This document shows positions 1 to 9,639 of a stretch of 64,000 bases of DNA, one piece after another. Every line of letters starts with the position of its first letter. The first letter of the stretch is position 1. The stretch spans positions 1 to 64,000 of the forward strand of contig CALNHX010005861.1 in assembly GCA_940337035.1 (NCBI GenBank), in the 5' to 3' direction. Under the pieces are notes generated by a model. It made no database searches. It had not been told where the DNA came from and saw only the letters and a program-made list of their open reading frames with translations. The position numbers were made by a program, and so were the translations under genes. Source of the DNA: Agriotes lineatus (Eukaryota; Arthropoda; Insecta; Coleoptera; Elateridae).

Positions 1-2
1 AA

Positions 3-1122
3 ATTGAGTCGATAAAACGAAAATCTGAGGATAAGCCTAACAATTGGCTAAAGTGGTCTAAGGAGACGGTGGCAATAGCTCTGAAATTACGTTTTATTTG
101 TGGAAGCAACGGTTATGAAGAATTAATAACACAAAAACTTCCATTCCCTTCTATTCGTACTCTGCAGAGAAGACTAGAAAATTTAAAATTTGATTCTGGA
201 ATTTTGTACGAAGTTTTCAATTTTTTGAAAATCAAAGTAGAATCTTTTACCGATTGCGAACGTGACTGCGCTTTAATTCTCGATGAGATGGCTATCACCC
301 CTGGAAGTGTTTACGACACTTCACTCAAAAAGTTTATTGGTAGGTCTACACTACCATCTCATGACGACGCAGAGGCGCAAAACGTATTAGTATTTATGTT
401 GGGGGCATAAATACGCGTTGGAAACAAGCAATCGCTTATTATTTTACTCCAAAATCAGTTGATGGAAGTATATTTGTAGATATTATTAAGAAAATATTTT
501 CTGAAGCAGATAAAATTGGTCTTAACATTGTGAGTGTAACAAGTGATATGGGCGGAGTTAATCAGGCAATGTGGAAATCTTGGAACATTTGTGCTGGAAG
601 GCATTCTCCAATAAAAAATACGTTTACCCATCCAGGGGCTTTAGATAAGAAAGTGTATGTTATGGCAGATGTACCTCATTTATTTAAAAATATTCGAAGC
701 ATGATTGTGGCAAACAGAATTATTATCATCCCAGAAGATATTCAACTAAGACATAATTTATTAAGCAACACAGTTAATATAGAACATATAGAAGAACTCG
801 CAAAGTATCACGAACATCTTTGTTTTAAACTTGCACCTAAATTACATAGAGAGGATTTAAATCCATCTGCTTATGATAAAATGAAAGTAGGTAAAGCTAC
901 TCATGTAATAAGCCATGATGTAAGTGTAGCCTTAAAATTTCTCTCTGATGTACTAAAAAAACCTGAGTATTTAACCACTGCCTGGTTTATTGAGCAAGTG
1001 CAAACTTGGTTTTATATTATGACGTCTCGCTGTTCTTTATCTGCTATTAGCAAATTAAGACTATCAACATACCAGGCAACCATCAGCTTTCTCAATAACT
1101 TTATGGATTTATTTTGTAGAAT
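3..1122 (+). pseudogene. P-element (THAP9-like) transposase, N-terminal and middle part, frameshifted
   Basis: Reads open from the left window edge (frame of position 3) to a stop at 408-410. It continues one base out of phase from about 412 to 1122, so a single-base indel in the G run near 400 is the only break in this part. Recognisable P-transposase blocks, in order, are the LPFPSIRTLQRRL block, the acidic ILDEMAI block, the WKQAIAYYFTP block, SDMGGVNQAMW, and DVPHLFKNIR, which in P elements lies by a catalytic aspartate and the GTP-binding insert. The N-terminal THAP DNA-binding domain and coiled coil would lie upstream, outside the window. The frame is then cut at 1122 by a nested transposon and resumes at 2109. 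The protein would cut and paste its own element in the nucleus. Identity rests on block order and homology by eye. The frameshift makes it a pseudogene, unless that indel is an assembly error. Confidence 0.85.
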
Positions 1123-2100
1123 CATGGGCGCCGTTAGAAAACTTTCTAGGGAGGGGCAATATTTTTTCGATATTGAGATAAGACAATTAAATTCACAGAG
1201 GGTCTAAAAAAGAAACACTTGATACGCACCTAAAAAATGCTATTAGATTTAAAAACAAAGTGCTACACGGTTTTGGAAAAAATACCTGTATCACCAACAC
1301 GTTTTGTGTATCTAAATCAAAAATAGTGGGCATTTTATTTGTAAAAATTGCAAGTGCAAGGTACATTCAGATATCAGAAATAATAAAAGCATTACGTTCT
1401 TTACTACATCTTTACGTTCGGGTTTGGGCATCGAAGCACACAAAATATTGAAGTGTTAGTAGTAATAGCAATACACAATAATGTTGACATAAAATTAATT
1501 AACAAATAAAATAATAGATGCAAAAAAATATACATACCGTATAGATCGCAGTTACAAATAAAAAACAATGTAAACCAGAATACACAATAATCTAACATTA
1601 ATAACTCAACCAGGGAGTGAATAAGACTAATTTGAGATAAGTAATGCATTTATTTTAAGTATTTGCAAACATTCCGTGCAGGTGCACTAGGATTTGGGGA
1701 GCCATTGAATTTATTACTTGAACGTGACTAGACACAAGAAAACCCAACATCGGTCCGCCCTCAAGAACGTCAAGAAACGAAAATCTAAATATTGTTTTGT
1801 ATGGCGCTGAGTGACAAATTCATATACCCCTCTTATCTCAATATTTCGGTCATCGGGTTATTCAAACAATCGGTTATGTAAAGTGATCAGGCCCTTAGGG
1901 CGGCCAAAAGAATAAATCGTTGCTGTTATTAAGCACACATCTAATATTACACTCTATGAAAATAATTTATGTGCGGTGAGCTCTGATAGTTCGGCGGTCA
2001 GCGTACTAGGCAATCAAGGTTAAAGTAATGGTGGGTTATTTTTGAAAAAGTCCAGGGAGGGGCAAGTGCCCCTCCTTGCCCCTATATAACGGCGCCCATG
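1123..2100. mobile_element. Nested 978-bp TIR transposon inside the P transposase
   Basis: Perfect 14-bp terminal inverted repeats, CATGGGCGCCGTTA at 1123-1136 and its complement at 2087-2100. They are flanked by an exact 8-bp target duplication TGTAGAAT (1115-1122 and 2101-2108). A second block, GGAGGGGCA, recurs inverted about 10 bp further in. No convincing coding region is seen inside. The short reading frame near 1260 resembles one on the minus strand at 33272-33478, which suggests a dispersed repeat family. An 8-bp duplication with ends starting CA fits the P or hAT superfamilies. Removing the element plus one target copy restores the phase of the host gene. Confidence 0.9.
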
Positions 2101-2108
2101 TGTAGAAT

Positions 2109-2925
2109 GATAGTTGGCGATCGCGGTGTATGGAAACCATCTCAAACAGGAGTTCTCATCTCAACTCAATCAATTCTGGATTTGCAAAACATGTTTTTAG
2201 TTGAGAAGAACTATAAATATTTATTGACCAGCAGATTTTCTCAAGATTGCTTAGAGAATCTGTTTAGTGTTTTGAGAAGCAAACAAGTAGTACCAAACGC
2301 TGTTCAGGTAAAAAATAACTTGAAACTGGTTGTTGTAGCTCAGTTTCTAAAGAACAGCAAAAGTAGCAGTTACTCAGAAGACGACAGAATTTTGTTGTCA
2401 GGTTGCTTAGACACCATAGAATCATTAAATACTAAATTACCTCTAAGGAAAGATATTAGTACATGCGACTATTCTTTAAATAGTAATAGTACTTCGATGC
2501 AAAACGTTTTTAACATGGACATTTCCGAACTAAATTCATTTTACAATGTCTGCGGGTATATTATAAATAGTATCTCAAGAACTTCTAGTACATGTAAACA
2601 ATGTATTGATTCAGTTGGTTCGTGTACTCCAATTAGCACTATATTCGATAAGTTCACATATTTACGGTGTTTTAGGAAGGATACTTTGTTTTTCTGTAAT
2701 GAATCAGTATTTTATTTCTTTCTGGACATGGAAAAAGTCTGCAGAGAATACATTCAAAACTTTAGAAATAGAAATATTAATTTAGAAGAGCTATTGGTAG
2801 AGAATATAACACCCATTTCATATGAACTACCTAGTTGTCACGATCTCAAAAACAAAATTATTAAAAGATTCATCGCATTCAGATTGAAAATTAGCAGTTA
2901 TACGTACCTATTCAGAAGAAAGTAA
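2109..2925 (+). pseudogene. P-element transposase, C-terminal part
   Basis: Continuation of the transposase interrupted at 1122. The open frame runs about 272 codons to a TAA at 2923-2925. It contains KPSQTGVLIST followed by the hallmark SRFSQDCLENLFSVLRS segment, whose glutamate matches the acidic catalytic region of P/THAP9 transposases, and then the helical C-terminal domain with several cysteines. With the upstream part the product is about 645 codons without its THAP region, in line with a family length of roughly 750 residues. An apparent ATG at 2098 lies in the inverted repeat of the nested element and is not the native start. The C-terminus ends in basic residues (LFRRK). No intron signals were needed to read through. 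Confidence 0.85.
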
Positions 2926-3440
2926 TGAATATGCAACCAAATCAATTGCTCTTCGTTCAGCCAGGCAACATGTTTAACTAGCGTTAAATTATATTACTTA
3001 AGTTCTAGTTAGTAAAACGATTTTGAGAAATAACCATTTGTTTTTTATATTTTCAAAAATACATATTATTTAACTTGTACCTAATAACGAGGTTATTACG
3101 AGTTGTATTTCTTATGTAATTAGTTTATTATATTATATTACATCGAATATATAATTACATACATCTAAGAATGTTACATCTAAAATATGTCTATATGTAA
3201 CAGTCACGACCTGCTGAATTGTTTGACGAACGTCACTGATGACTTTTGTCACACAATTCAGCAGGCCGTGGTAACAGTATTAATTTTTAAATATTGCCAT
3301 TTCGTTTTCAGGATTCATAACCTAATCCTTTTAAACTGTCGTTATTGACATTAGCACCAAAATGGCGCCAGCCAATTAAAAACGAGGCTGCTCTTGTCGC
3401 CACTATGGTAAAAGTAAAATATAGTCATCTAGTCACTATA
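2926..3440. mobile_element. 3' non-coding part and right end of the P element
   Basis: Follows the transposase stop and ends where the first GTTCCAAC target copy begins (3441). The terminal segment contains TTGTCGCCACT, also present in the right end of the element at 6104-6470, and a CCAAT-type subterminal motif (GCCAATTAAAAAC). A hairpin with 18-bp arms sits at 3205-3222 and 3253-3270 (CACGACCTGCTGAATTGT, one mismatch). Assigning this right end to the transposase-bearing element is inference, because the matching left end is outside the window. Confidence 0.55.
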
Positions 3441-3448
3441 GTTCCAAC

Positions 3449-3715
3449 TAAGGTCACTATATCAATAAGGTACCGCCATTAGTGATTTTTTATATCTATC
3501 CTTGTCGCACAATTTTCTCCAACTGGGGATAAAAACACATAACCTAACAGATTCCTCACTTTACAAGTGCCATTACACCAAAAAGAAAATCCCCAAAAAC
3601 TAGTGTCTTCCCTATTGCACTTGGGAAATTTGTATTTGTTATCCTTATCTCACAATTTTCTCACATTCTCAAGCGAGGAATGGAATGGCGGTACCTTATT
3701 GATATAGTGACCTTA
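3449..3715. mobile_element. P-type MITE 1 (267 bp)
   Basis: Perfect 32-bp terminal inverted repeats (3449-3480 and 3684-3715) beginning TAAGGTCACTATATCAATAA, flanked on both sides by GTTCCAAC. No coding capacity. Inside, a segment around TATCCTTGTCGCACAATTTT is repeated near 3640. Superfamily assignment follows from the 8-bp target, the shared target site with P-derived neighbours, and the CCGCCAT motif near the repeat end seen in sister families. Confidence 0.85.
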
Positions 3716-4021
3716 GTTCCAACTACAGCCGCTTTATATACACTAACGTTAACAGTCTGGCCATATATGGTCACGATTCTCATTGGTGCCGCCATTTTAT
3801 GTCTTGCGTCATTTTGACAATAAGATTTAAATTTCACAGATGTCAAAGTCACATTTATTCAAATAAAATTAGTTGACATTCAATCAAGAAAAATCGTTTG
3901 AAATGCGAGTGCCTAGTTAAAAACTGATTATAATTCTTAGAAACAACTAGAACTATAATTTATTAACGGTAAGCTGACAAGGTTTAAAGAAATTTATCAA
4001 TTTCAAAAATTTTCTGCAGAT

Positions 4022-4200
4022 ATGAGGTATTGCTGTGCAGTCGGATGCAAAAGCAAATCTGAAAAATGTGTGCAACGGAAACTTTCCTTACGAATAGGAA
4101 CAGACGGGACTTATGGACAAAAAAACTAATAGAGAAAATTGGTACCCGAATGGAAATTCAAGAATTTGTGAAAAGCATTTTGCAGATTGTATGTGTGAGA
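4022..4200 (+). pseudogene. THAP-domain relic (P-type transposase N-terminus)
   Basis: Starts at an ATG with MRYCCAVGCKSKSEK, matching the C-x(4)-C opening of a THAP zinc-coordinating domain. A segment reading RNRRDLWTKKLIEKI follows. In another frame comes NWYPNGNSRICEKHFADC, containing the RIC-x-x-HF signature that completes the C2CH motif. At least two frame changes break it, so it is not translatable. In P elements this domain binds the internal transposase sites. Its place inside an element with an 8-bp target duplication supports P-superfamily origin. Confidence 0.75.
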
Positions 4201-4572
4201 AAGCACGAGTTGGTGACAAAAAAGACGTAAGGATAATGCTGTTCTAACATTATTTACCTTCTCATCGTCTGCTTCGGAGCCTACAGCCATTGAAAATACC
4301 AATGTCTTTATAAACAACTGGTAAAATTTTAAAATAACATTATCAGTTCGAAAAACTGATTTTATCGACGTTTAAATTTTAGGTATGGAGTCTTGTGCAT
4401 TTGAATGTAAAAATAGGTATGAACATGGTATTAAGATGAAAAGCTTCACTAGAAATTAAAATGCGGGGCTTGTGGTCATACAGGTTAATCGAGCATATTA
4501 GAATAATATAAAAGGTCAGAATAGAATCTAAATGTAAAAGCATTTTATATAAATAAAATGCATATTGTTGAT

Positions 4573-4737
4573 GTAAAACGTATTGCAACTTTTAATCAAT
4601 TAGAAAAGTTTATTATATCCAAAGTTATCGGTGTTCGTTTAAGAATAGCTAAAACCAAAACGAAAAAGCAAAATACACAACGAAGCAAATACAGTTGTAC
4701 TTCTGTGGCAATGCGCAATGTAGGCTATATAAATTAA
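4573..4737 (+). pseudogene. Possible P-transposase C-terminal tail relic
   Basis: A 54-codon open stretch ending in TAA, with FNQLEKFIISKVIGVRLRIAK and then a lysine- and threonine-rich basic tail. It resembles the KIIKRFIAFRLKI end of the transposase at 2109-2925. It lies in the same element as the THAP relic, as expected if the middle was deleted. Similarity is short, so the call is tentative. Confidence 0.4.
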
Positions 4738-5065
4738 GTGGGTAGTTATGAAAAGTAATTTTAAGCGTATTAGACTGTATACTCACTGTTTTATTAGTTT
4801 TGGGATCACTGTAAGTTCTGTAGATTTGCTATTATTTATGTGAGCACTAACTGTAAATAAAATTTATAATATCTCATTGATACGACATTGTTTGTTTTAC
4901 TATTTAGTCATATACTAAGCATTTATTTATTAATTAAACTATTTTCCAACACTAACCCCGCCACTGCTTTTGACCCGCCACTGAAGGCGGCCATATTCTG
5001 TCTTATGTCATAAGTGACATTTCATATGGCCAGACTGTTGAATATAAAGAGACTGTAGTTCCAAC

Positions 5066-6010
5066 TACAGTGGCTATATAAGGACAGTGTGGTCAATTTT
5101 AAAAAGGCAGCCATTAAGAGTCGTCTCTACAACAACCAGCCACGCCCTTAGGTATTGTTCTGTGCACGGCCTGCTAAATTGTAAGACAAACGTCACCCTG
5201 CTAAATTGTGACATAAACGTCATTTTATACGGACTGGACATATGTGAAATTCGGAGCTGCTTTGCAGAGCGCTGTATACCCACGATCGCGAAAATTTGTG
5301 CAATATGAGGTGGTCAAATGTGCAGTGTAACATTAATTTTACAAGAATGTCAATAATATTACTTAAACAGAATTAAACGGCTAGAGATGATGTGAAACGT
5401 AAGGAATCGCTGCCAGCGATTAAAAATCCTCGTTAACGAGCAACCTAATATTGGAATATAAGTCAAGGTGTCCTTTTTTAGCTTCTTTATTGTGTTTCTG
5501 TACATAGAAAACGAAAACTGACAACATTTTGCGTTGATCGATACAGAGATTACGTAAAAAAGCTCAACAAAAAAAAATTTATATTCATAATCAAACCGTT
5601 GTATTTATTCCACCAGTTAATTTAGAGGAATAGAATATTCAGTGTTACGTAGAGCATAAACTCTCTTTAATTTGATGCAATAATCTTTGGCATTAAGACA
5701 TTTATATAGTTTATTATAGCTTTTGATTTGGACTAATGCGCAATTTTCGCAAAAAACATTTTACTTTAACTCGTTGACATTTACTTATGCAAACGAAAAT
5801 TCGGCATTCGCTTACACAGAACACTGTAGAATTTTATGAGGATTATTTCATTCCACTTCATATTGGGGCTACTTTCAATAATAAAGGACTTAGAAGCAAT
5901 TTTGTGTGACTATGTGTAATTTCGTAAAACGACTTTTAATGGCGGATTTTAAAACAACCAATCAGAAACAGGACCAAAATTGACCACACTGTCCTTATAT
6001 AGCCACTGTA
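5066..6010. mobile_element. P-type MITE 2 (945 bp)
   Basis: Perfect 35-bp terminal inverted repeats (5066-5100, 5976-6010) starting TACAGTGGCTATATAAGGAC, flanked by GTTCCAAC. A CCAATCAG subterminal motif is present on the right. The interior at 5165-5222 carries CACGGCCTGCTAAATTGT and a second CCTGCTAAATTGT. This motif also forms the hairpin at 3205-3270 in the neighbouring P element. No coding region is recognised. Confidence 0.85.
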
Positions 6011-6103
6011 GTTCCAACTCAGCCCTGAAATAAAATTTGTACCCCCAGATATCTCTCTCCCTGGAATTTTTGGATAGATGATTATGAGGTATCACTTATG
6101 AAT

Positions 6104-6470
6104 TACAGTGTCTTTATATAGACAGTGGCGACAATGGGGTGTCTTATTTTTGATTGGCTCCCTAGATCACGTGGTTTTATCCGCCATGTTTAAGCTAAAT
6201 CACCTGTGATTCGTGATATTCTTTTGGCAGTACTGACGTGTATTGTCAGTCTATGCCAAATTCGAGGTTGGTAGGTTAGGTATTGTTTGTTATTTGACAC
6301 AGACTGACGCAAATCTTAACCTGCAAATCTCTGTTTTCAGTACTGCCAAACATAAAACACGTATCACAGTCGACTCTGATTACGGATTTACATAACACGC
6401 GTTAGAAATTTGCCTAAATATGGCGGCGGCTTAGTTGTATTGTCGCCACTGTCTATATAAAGGCACTGTA
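6104..6470. mobile_element. P-type MITE 3 (367 bp) carrying a copy of the palindromic module
   Basis: 32-bp terminal repeats with one mismatch (6104-6135, 6439-6470) starting TACAGTGTCTTTATATAGAC, between TTATGAAT copies at 6096-6103 and 6471-6478. It has a subterminal TGATTGG motif. The centre (about 6226-6350) is a diverged palindrome with TTCGAGGTTGGTAGGTTAGG, related to the hairpin satellite at the right end of the window. Confidence 0.85.
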
Positions 6471-6478
6471 TTATGAAT

Positions 6479-6859
6479 CAGAGCCAGTAGATATAGGAGA
6501 GTACCGCCATTCTTTGATCCGTGAAAATGCCGCCATCACCGCCATTTTTGTTCCCATCAGGAATAACTGATTAAGTTATGTCTAAAATTTTACTTGAAAT
6601 TGGCAAGACTGTAAATTTATGTCAAATTAAAGGTTAGCAGGTTATGTTTTGCGTCAGTTTGTGTCAAATAACAAACAAAATCTAACCTGCTAACCACGAA
6701 TTTGACATAAACTTACAGTCTTGCCAATGTTAAGTAAAATTTCGGATTGCCAATAAATGTCACATTGACGGAATTGTGTTACAAACCTCAAAGTGTAGCA
6801 TTTGACAGAGGAACAAACATGGTGGACATGGCGGTACTCTCCTATATCTACTGGCTCTG
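6479..6859. mobile_element. P-type MITE 4, copy 1 (381 bp) carrying the palindromic module
   Basis: 32-bp terminal repeats starting CAGAGCCAGTAGATATAGG (6479-6510 and the right end), flanked by TTATGAAT (6471-6478, 6860-6867). The central palindrome 6601-6727 has arms TTGGCAAGACTGTAAATTTA and GGTTAGCAGGTTA with complements on the right. Further copies of this family lie at 36472-36650 and 36659-37037. Confidence 0.9.
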
Positions 6860-6867
6860 TTATGAAT

Positions 6868-7237
6868 TAGAGTCCCTGTATAAAGGTTACTAAGAGTTGG
6901 GCAAACAACGGGATACATTTTGATTGGTTTGGATCACTTTTTACAAGGCATGTGTGGTAAAAGTGCCGTTCTTACATATCTTGTAACATTTTACAACCGA
7001 TAGTTTCACACATGCAAAGCTAAATCTTGACTAAGTTGGCAGTATCTTTCTAATAGTCGGTTCTAGAGATCCTAAGAATGATCAATGCTCTAAAACTCTC
7101 CCATCAAAAGCAAGTTAGCAAGATTGGTTCCCATAACCTCTTTGGTCGACATATGTCAAATATTTAATTTGGATTAAAAATGCATGTCAAATCAGGCTGT
7201 TTGCCCAACTCTTAGTAAACTATATACAGGATCTCTA
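6868..7237. mobile_element. P-type MITE 5 (370 bp)
   Basis: 39-bp terminal repeats with four mismatches, starting TAGAGTCCCTGTATAAAGG, between TTATGAAT copies at 6860-6867 and 7238-7245. The subterminal block TTTGATTGGTTTGGATC is nearly identical to one in the P element at 37046-38660. That element has TAGAGTAACTGTATA ends, so this MITE is probably a deleted relative of it. Confidence 0.85.
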
Positions 7238-7515
7238 TTATGAATAAAAGGGAAAATAATCAAAATATTTAAAGCCATTTTTGAGAAATAAAATATTTCT
7301 CGTTTTTCGACTTTTTTGGGGGTATTTGGACCTTTTCACACTGGATGGTGCAACCTAGTGAAACAAAAGTCTGCTACCAACATTCCAAAGCTTCATCAAA
7401 CATCTCCGTAAATTTTCGTGGAAATTTGTGTGTAAAATTCGACTTCCCCCCTCCCCAGATATCCTTTCCCCGGAATTTTTGGGTAGATACTGATTAACAG
7501 GTATCATATATGACG

Positions 7516-8183
7516 TAGAGTCCGTCAAAATATTCCCGTCTTTTTTTCAAAATATAGCATAGCAAAATGGGATTTATTTTTTCAAAATATGGCACATAAA
7601 ATGGCACTTATTTCAAAATAAAGCATTAAAAATGGTAAGTATTTATTTCAAAAAGTTGAAATTTTAGAAAAAATTTCACCAGTAATATTAAAAGTCTCAC
7701 AACACAAATACAAAAAACAAAGGAATGTGATATAAACGACGGGCACAAGGCAAAAAGTGTGGAACGTAGGTATCCGTGGTGCATTGAAGGGAAGGGGGAG
7801 AGCGCGGGGTTGTTGTTGACGAGTGGACGTAACGGGATACTTACCTGAGCGTTGAGGCGCGCGACGAGCGGTCACCCCCTCCACGGGTCATCGACCTTAG
7901 TACCTGGCACTTATTAAAACTTCTGCATGTCAATTTTGAAATTTGTAAGCCCTTTTGTTGTGAATTAGCCACATAATATTGATTTTGATTGAAATATAGC
8001 ATTAAAATATGGCATTTATTCAAAATATAGCATTTATTACGAAAAAGGGCATTTCATAGCATTTATGGCACCAACAAATGTGGTTCATTCCACCCCTTAC
8101 TACGTGAAACGCATAAATTCGAAATCTGGCCCTAAAGGGGCCTACAGTAAGAAACATGGCAAAATGGCATTTGACGGACTCTA
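7516..8183. mobile_element. TIR element 6 (about 668 bp)
   Basis: 14-bp ends TAGAGTCCGTCAAA and its complement. Flanking 8-mers ATATGACG (7508-7515) and ATATGAGT (8185-8192) match at six positions, consistent with an old target duplication. The interior has many AAATATAGCATTTAT-like short repeats and no coding region I can support. It occupies the same position in its tandem-repeat monomer as elements 3-5 do in the previous one. P or hAT type. Confidence 0.65.
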
Positions 8184-8640
8184 AATATGAGTAAGAGGGA
8201 AATGTAGTTCGTGAAGATGATCAAAATCATTAGTAGTTTTTGAGAACAAAAATTGTCGTTTTTTCAAAATTTTTTGTAGTATTTGGGCTTCCTCACATCG
8301 AACGATGCACCGCACTGAAACCAAAGCGTTCTAAAGCTTCATAAAATATCTCCGTAAATTTTCACAAAAATTCGTCTGTATAAAATCTGTCCCCCCCCAA
8401 ATATTTCCCTTCCTAGAATTCTTGAGTAGATACTGACTCTGGTGTATCACTTATGCATAAGAGGAAAATGTCGTCTGTGAATATGATAAAAATCGTTAGA
8501 ATAATTTTTGAGAAAAATGACATTTTTTCGAATTGTTTTAGTTATTTGGGCCTCCTCACACTGAACGGTGCATTGCAGTGAAACCAATGTTTGTTTCCAT
8601 CATCCTAAAACTTCAGAGAATTTTTTTAATTTAATCTTTA

Positions 8641-9095
8641 GTCCTTATACCGTTAGGTGTCGGACTTTTAATGAGTATGATAACTAGAGAGCGGATTTTT
8701 AAGCATTAAGCTTATCCTGAATATTTAAAGCAGGAAAATGTTTTCTAAAAATGTTTACGAATTGCAGAATATTGAAGTATTTGACACTAACTTTTTAATG
8801 CTTTTTTTACCTTTTCATGCATATTTCGAATTATTGAGCTTATAAATACTTAATTTTAGGTTTTCAGTTTTTTCCATTTATTTCCGCGTAATACATTCTA
8901 CATATAATCAAATATTTCAATCTGGTTTGTTTGCGAGCATATTTTTTGCTTGCATGCAGTTTGCCCTGGTACGGCGACAGGCTTAAAAACGCATTGAGTG
9001 CAGTGGTTTTCTGGAAATTCTTAAAAAACTCAGGTATTCCCTTGAATTATTTTAGTTAACACACACGCAGAAAACTCGGTTATTCCTCGTTTTGT
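8641..9095. other. Unassigned AT-rich stretch
   Basis: No gene, inverted repeat pair or recognisable repeat boundary seen. Confidence 0.5.
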
Positions 9096-9210
9096 ATGAT
9101 TTTAATTCAAAATAAATACAGACAAGAGTTTGTCAGAGGCCATAATGAATTAAAATATGAAAACAATAAATTATTTTGCAAAGCTTGTATTAAGACGGTA
9201 AGAGTTTATA
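9096..9210 (+). pseudogene. hAT-like transposase N-terminal zinc-finger relic
   Basis: Reads KYRQEFVRGHNELKYENNKL then FCKACIKTV, matching the N-terminal C-x2-C segment of the insect hAT-like/CGBP1-like proteins whose later part is found at 10950-11566. The reading frame is cut at about 9211 by a TIR insertion. The open frame running on to 9431 is inverted-repeat sequence, not protein. Confidence 0.6.
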
Positions 9211-9510
9211 ATAGTTATTTAAGATACAAGTGCAAAAAGGCATTCTTTATTGCACGAATAGGTCAAATTAGAATGCGAGCATCAGCGAGCATTCTAAGAC
9301 TTATGAGTGCAATAAAGAGCCTTTTTGCAAGAGTGTCTTACAACGTTTTATCTACGAGCGTGAATAGAAAAGAATTTGTTCAAATAGATCCTGTCCTTTT
9401 CAATAAAAAGATAACTGTGATCTGTAGGTAAGGCGGCAATGACGGATACGTTAGCAACCAAATTATCAAGTAGCCATTTCTGTTTTTCGATTTCTGTTAA
9501 TTGAGTGGCA

Positions 9511-9639
9511 ATGTACACGGGTGTTATCGACGATCCTCCAGAGGTAGCAGAGGTTGCACATGTGGCAGTTCTGTCTCTGCTGCCAGAAAAATTTAAGAGT
9601 CAATATGAACTTGTCTATTACAAGTTTAAAAATTGGTGA
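9511..9639 (+). pseudogene. Crypton-like tyrosine recombinase N-terminal fragment
   Basis: A 42-codon frame reading IDDPPEVAEVAHVAVLSLLP then EKFKSQYELVYYKFKNW before a stop. It matches the opening of the insect Crypton/KIAA1958-type recombinases (PPEVAE...LLPEKS...YEKAYxxFxxW). The catalytic domain is absent. It lies inside a terminal-inverted-repeat element that also splits a hAT gene. It could be a captured piece or the remains of the autonomous parent. Confidence 0.55.

Larger units (their letters stand above)
3724..5057. mobile_element. Internally deleted P element (1.33 kb) with THAP relic
   Basis: Bounded by GTTCCAAC at 3716-3723 and 5058-5065. The imperfect terminal repeats begin TACAGCCGCTTTATATACA on the left and TACAGTCTCTTTATATTCA on the right, and both contain AACAGTCTGGCCATAT. 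Near each end there is a direct copy of a CCATATTCTGTCTTATGTCAT-like block. The interior encodes a THAP-domain relic (4022-4200) and a basic tail resembling a transposase C-terminus (4573-4737), so it looks like a P element with the catalytic core deleted. Confidence 0.75.
3441..6018. repeat. Four copies of the target 8-mer GTTCCAAC separating stacked elements
   Basis: Copies lie at 3441-3448, 3716-3723, 5058-5065 and 6011-6018. Each sits exactly between the terminal inverted repeats of neighbouring elements, so the junctions read TA-GTTCCAAC-TA. The simplest reading is serial insertion of different P-type elements into the same 8-bp target. The outermost left partner is probably the transposase-bearing P element. 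Confidence 0.8.
6030..8640. repeat. ~265-bp tandem repeat interrupted by transposons
   Basis: Partial or whole monomers lie at about 6030-6103, 7238-7507, 8185-8455 and 8446-8640. Shared blocks are CCCCAGATATCT..CCTGGAATTTTTGG, GTAGATACTGA, TATCACTTATG, and a CTCACACTGAACGGTGCA-like block. Transposons sit at the same homologous position (around TATCACTTATGAATAAG) in the first two junctions, and the third junction (8440-8460) is uninterrupted. What the monomer itself derives from is unknown. Confidence 0.7.

Noticed and set aside
1260..1451. 63-codon protein inside the nested transposon
   Set aside because: Short and without a domain. Its similarity to 33272-33478 is better explained by a shared repeat.
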